From: Paraburkholderia kirstenboschensis
Lineage (GTDB): Bacteria; Pseudomonadota; Gammaproteobacteria; Burkholderiales; Burkholderiaceae
DNA length: 35,623 nt
Assembly: GCF_904848585.1 (NCBI RefSeq)
Contig: NZ_CAJHCR010000030.1
Span: forward strand, 1 to 35,623
Direction: 5' to 3'
The notes below the pieces were generated by a model, which ran no database searches, was not told where the DNA came from, and saw only the letters and a program-made list of their open reading frames with translations. Within the stretch, counting starts at the first letter, position 1. Each line of letters begins with the position of its first letter. Positions 33,525-35,623 of the stretch are shown one piece after another. The translations under genes and the position numbers were made by a program.

Positions 33525-34501
33525 ATGTCGCTTCAGATTCCACGTCCGGTTGATCCTTCGCTGCACCCGCTCGTCACCGGAAACTACCGGATCGCTACAC
33601 CGGCTATCGAATCATTCTATGAACTTGTCGTGAGTTGTCTTCGATACCGGGTGACCGGCGCGCTTGTCTACGGTGCTCCGAGGATTGGCAAGACGCGTTC
33701 AATAGAATACGTGCGTCTGCTGCTTGCACGGGAGCATCCGAAAGTAACAAGCTATCACGCCCGGTGTGAGCACAAGCCTCGGCATGCAGAAGGTCCCTTC
33801 TTTTCGAACCTGCTCGAAGCCGTCGGCAATCATGACCCGAACGCGGGCACGAACCCCGCAAAGCGCATGCGCCTTTCCCTGCGCATCCGGGAAGCCGCTG
33901 CGCGCGCTGGCAGCGGTACAGTTCTACTCTTCTGCGACGAAGCCCAACGCTACAACGAGAACGAATACGAGTGTTGCGAGATGTACACGATGCACTGGAC
34001 CGCCAGCAGATCAAGCTGTTCACGTTTCTCGTGGGTCAGCAGGAGTTGCTGGCGCAAAAGAGCGCCCTGCAGATCGTTGGCAAGACCCAGATCGTCGCGC
34101 GCCTGATGGTCGAAGAACTCTTTTTCCATGGCATCCGCAATGCCGAAGACGTCGCTACATGCCTGAACGGCTATGATCAGACCGCCTATCCCGAGGGCAC
34201 ACAATGGAGTTTCACGAGATTCTACGTGCCGCAGGCGTTTGATGTTGCTTATCGACTTGTGAGCGATGCGCTCACGCTGTGGAACGCCTTTGAGGCCGCA
34301 CATCACAAGGCAACCCTCCCTGGGCGGCTTGAGATCCCGATGGAATCCTTTGCACGGGCCGTCGAAGTCGTACTCAAGGATAGTGAACTCAGGGATGCTC
34401 CGGGATATTGCCCTGACCCATCGTTATGGGCTCATGCGGTGCGCCGCTCCGGGTATGTCCAGTCGCGCCATGCAACCGGTCGTGTGCTTTTTCACGCGTA
34501 G
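33525..34501 (+). pseudogene. tniB: Tn7-like AAA+ ATPase TniB/TnsC, one frameshift
   Basis: From ATG 33525 with AAGGGAGGAG upstream, the frame reads through Walker A (GAPRIGKT, about residues 50-57) and Walker B (VLLFCDEAQ). At 33969-33976 one base is lost: GAG TG.TTG should read E-W-L, as the family has EYEWLRDVHD. The next frame carries LRDVHDALDRQQIKLFTFLV, GQQELLAQKSALQ, ARLMVEELFFHG and ends at 34501. TniB bridges target selector and transposase and needs ATP. The single-base loss could be a true mutation, a sequencing error in a G pair, or a programmed shift; a pseudogene is most likely given the truncated tniA. Confidence 0.82.
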
Positions 34502-35138
34502 AGAGGCGCCCTTGCTCATTGCTCCGCGTTTTCCGATTCTCAGCCTCGATGAGCGACGACTGACTCCGGCACTCGGCTACATATTCGATGTCAGGTGGCT
34601 CCTGCCTGGCGAGTCAATCGTCTCGATCCTGTGGAAGCTCGCACGTGCGAACGGACTGCCAGGGCATGCGCTCGTCCGGCTGATGGGTGCTGACGTCGAC
34701 CCATATGAAGGCGTTGAGCCGCTGCGCGATGCCGTCGATATGAAGCGGCTGAGGCGCATGCTGCCACTGCCCGGCAAGGTCTTACACGCGTCACTGCTCG
34801 ACGCCGGGCAGCGGAGACGTTATCACCCGGTTTTCAGGCATTGCAGGCAATGCACATCGTTTGGTCATCATAGCGTGACGTATCAGATGTCCAGTGAGGG
34901 CCGCTGTCCCGCTCACGGGCAGAAGCTCGAGACGCGATGCCAGCATTGCGGGCAGGAGACCCCCTACCTGCTCAACGCAAGTCTTGCCGGCTCGCCGTAT
35001 CGCTGTGCGCAATGCGGTGGCCCTTATTCGAGCCGGCCCCCTCCAGCTTTCGCGAAAACATCGGCGATGCGCAAGGAACATCGTATTGCCATCGCTCGGC
35101 ATTTCCACAATCGCATGGCAGGCAGATTCAACCTTTGA
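34470..35138 (+). CDS. tniQ: Tn7-like target-selection protein TniQ
   Basis: 222 residues from ATG 34470, overlapping the tniB end by 32 bp; ATG 34455 is also in frame. The N-terminal TniQ domain has LLPGESIVSILWKLARANGL and PGHALVRLMGADVDP, in short blocks. The second half is a zinc-ribbon region with HCRQC, CPAHGQ, CQHCGQ and RCAQCGG. TniQ/TnsD proteins choose the insertion site, often an attachment site, or link to CRISPR in CASTs. No cas gene is present. Full TniQ proteins are often 300-500 residues, so the end at 35138 may be natural or a truncation by the IS110 insertion. Confidence 0.78.
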   Translation: MQPVVCFFTRREAPLLIAPRFPILSLDERRLTPALGYIFDVRWLLPGESIVSILWKLARANGLPGHALVRLMGADVDPYEGVEPLRDAVDMKRLRRMLPLPGKVLHASLLDAGQRRRYHPVFRHCRQCTSFGHHSVTYQMSSEGRCPAHGQKLETRCQHCGQETPYLLNASLAGSPYRCAQCGGPYSSRPPPAFAKTSAMRKEHRIAIARHFHNRMAGRFNL

Positions 35139-35348
35139 CGTGACGATTGCGGCGACTAGCTGGCGCGTAGCACTGAAGAGGAGGTTGCCGCGACACTTTC
35201 AACCAATCGCACTGAAAGGCTGTCAGTTACTAACCGAAATCCGTGTTGATAATCATCTGGAATGCCTCCTTTGTCGCCCCCAAGGTAGGGGGCGACAAAG
35301 GTCTACAGTTGCGGTGCGAACCACCAACCGACCTGTCAGGAGGCGCAT
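35139..35348 (+). ncRNA. Candidate IS110 left end with bridge-RNA region
   Basis: In the IS110 group the non-coding left end upstream of the transposase encodes a bridge RNA that pairs with donor and target DNA. Here 210 bp lie before the transposase ATG, a suitable size (about 177 nt for IS621). The strongest structure is a 14-bp perfect stem at 35268-35301. Loops matching target and donor cannot be assigned without knowing the element boundaries. This is an inference from family and position. Confidence 0.4.
35268..35301 (+). repeat. 14-bp perfect hairpin upstream of IS110 transposase
   Basis: 35268-35281 and 35288-35301 are perfect reverse complements around the loop AAGGTA, 47 bp before the ATG. 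No T-run follows. It could be part of a bridge RNA or a barrier to read-through from outside the element. Confidence 0.85.
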
Positions 35349-35515
35349 ATGAAGTATTGCGGCATCGATCTGCACTCGAACAATGCCGTGGTCGCTGTGA
35401 TCGACGACCTGGATCGGGTGCTTTACTGCAAGCGGCTCACCAACGATTTGCAGCTGATTATGGCTGCGCTCGAGCCACACAGGGATGAGCTTCAAGGAGT
35501 AGTCGTGGAGGCTAC
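35349..35515 (+). pseudogene. IS110-family transposase, 5' part (interrupted)
   Basis: ATG 35349 follows CAGGAGGC. The frame reads MKYCGIDLHSNNAVVAVIDD with the first acidic residue in GIDLHS, then LQGVVVEATF with the second (VVEAT). After ACG at 35515 the IS110 sequence stops and the 111-bp repeat begins; the frame stays open to the window end with unrelated residues. The missing remainder is at 133-981, in the same orientation. Joined at TACG, the two parts give a complete protein of about 338 residues. Confidence 0.9.
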
Positions 35516-35623
35516 GTTTTATGGACGCCCCGGAATTATGCACAGTTTGTCGGTCATTCTGAGGTGCAACGCCCAATTCCTCTGGGTGCCAGGTAGCGCC
35601 TCACCATCGGCCAACCGTGCATA
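35513..35623. repeat. Right copy of the 111-bp terminal inverted repeat
   Basis: Exact reverse complement of bases 1-111. It begins with TACG at 35513-35516, shared with the IS110 coding sequence. The element part (35517-35623) starts TTTTATGGACG. Confidence 0.9.

Noticed and set aside
32341..35138. CRISPR-associated transposon (CAST)
   Set aside because: tniA, tniB and tniQ are present, but there are no cas genes, repeat arrays or tracrRNA-like regions in the window.
35221..35225. TGTCA as a possible Tn7/Mu-type transposon end after tniQ
   Set aside because: Only the 5-base motif is present; I saw no repeated transposase binding sites beside it and no matching opposite end.
1..35623. tRNA, rRNA, CRISPR array, prophage or plasmid replication genes
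   Set aside because: I saw no tRNA arms or CCA ends, no regularly spaced repeats, and no Rep/Par or phage structural proteins. tssB/tssC/hcp are T6SS, not phage.

Overview
The window looks like Burkholderiaceae DNA, probably Paraburkholderia or Caballeronia. The evidence is GC-rich coding, Burkholderia-type T6SS genes, and IS families common in that group (IS110, IS4, IS6, IS3, IS256, IS5). Many genes are frameshifted, truncated or reduced to short pieces, so this is an eroding accessory region. Intact operons sit between remnants of mobile elements. Family assignments come from reading the translated sequence; no database search was run.

Layout. Both ends carry the same 111-bp block in inverted orientation, and the two halves of one IS110 transposase lie at the two ends (3' half at the start, 5' half at the end). 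Bases 1.4-2.6 kb hold the C-terminal piece of an MBG-type adhesin. Bases 3.1-9.5 kb hold a T6SS locus. A truncated pppA phosphatase and a sigma-factor-like gene lie on the minus strand. tssA-tssB-tssC-hcp-tagJ lie on the plus strand, ending in a tssE cut after about 30 codons by transposase debris. Bases 10.7-12.1 kb hold an intact overlapping pair: a small protein with clan CD (caspase-like) His-Gly and Cys motifs, and a probable exported partner. Next come a broken paralogue of the sigma-like gene, an IS6 scrap and an IS4 pseudogene.

Bases 14.7-23.0 kb are the largest intact block and the most interesting. They encode a TPR plus outer-membrane beta-barrel protein of the Slam (surface lipoprotein assembly modulator) type, a 1067-residue secreted FecR-domain protein ending in a TbpB-like barrel, and an exported TPR-CHAT protein with apparent catalytic His and Cys. 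My reading is that the Slam-like barrel exports the FecR/TbpB-like protein and that the CHAT protein acts on it or on a partner in the envelope.

On the minus strand after this come a lipoprotein lytic transglycosylase (MltA type) and a kinase pseudogene (PpkA type, DUF4384-like C-terminus) that has lost most of its kinase core. With the truncated pppA this suggests the T6SS threonine-phosphorylation switch has decayed. A second, degraded TPR-CHAT gene follows.

Bases 27.4-35.6 kb are a patchwork. They contain two intact orphan genes of unknown function and a broken HExxH metallopeptidase. They also contain scraps of IS256, IS3, gabT and IS6, a decapitated Tn7-like tniA-tniB-tniQ module with a frameshifted tniB, and the 5' end of IS110 with a likely bridge-RNA region upstream.
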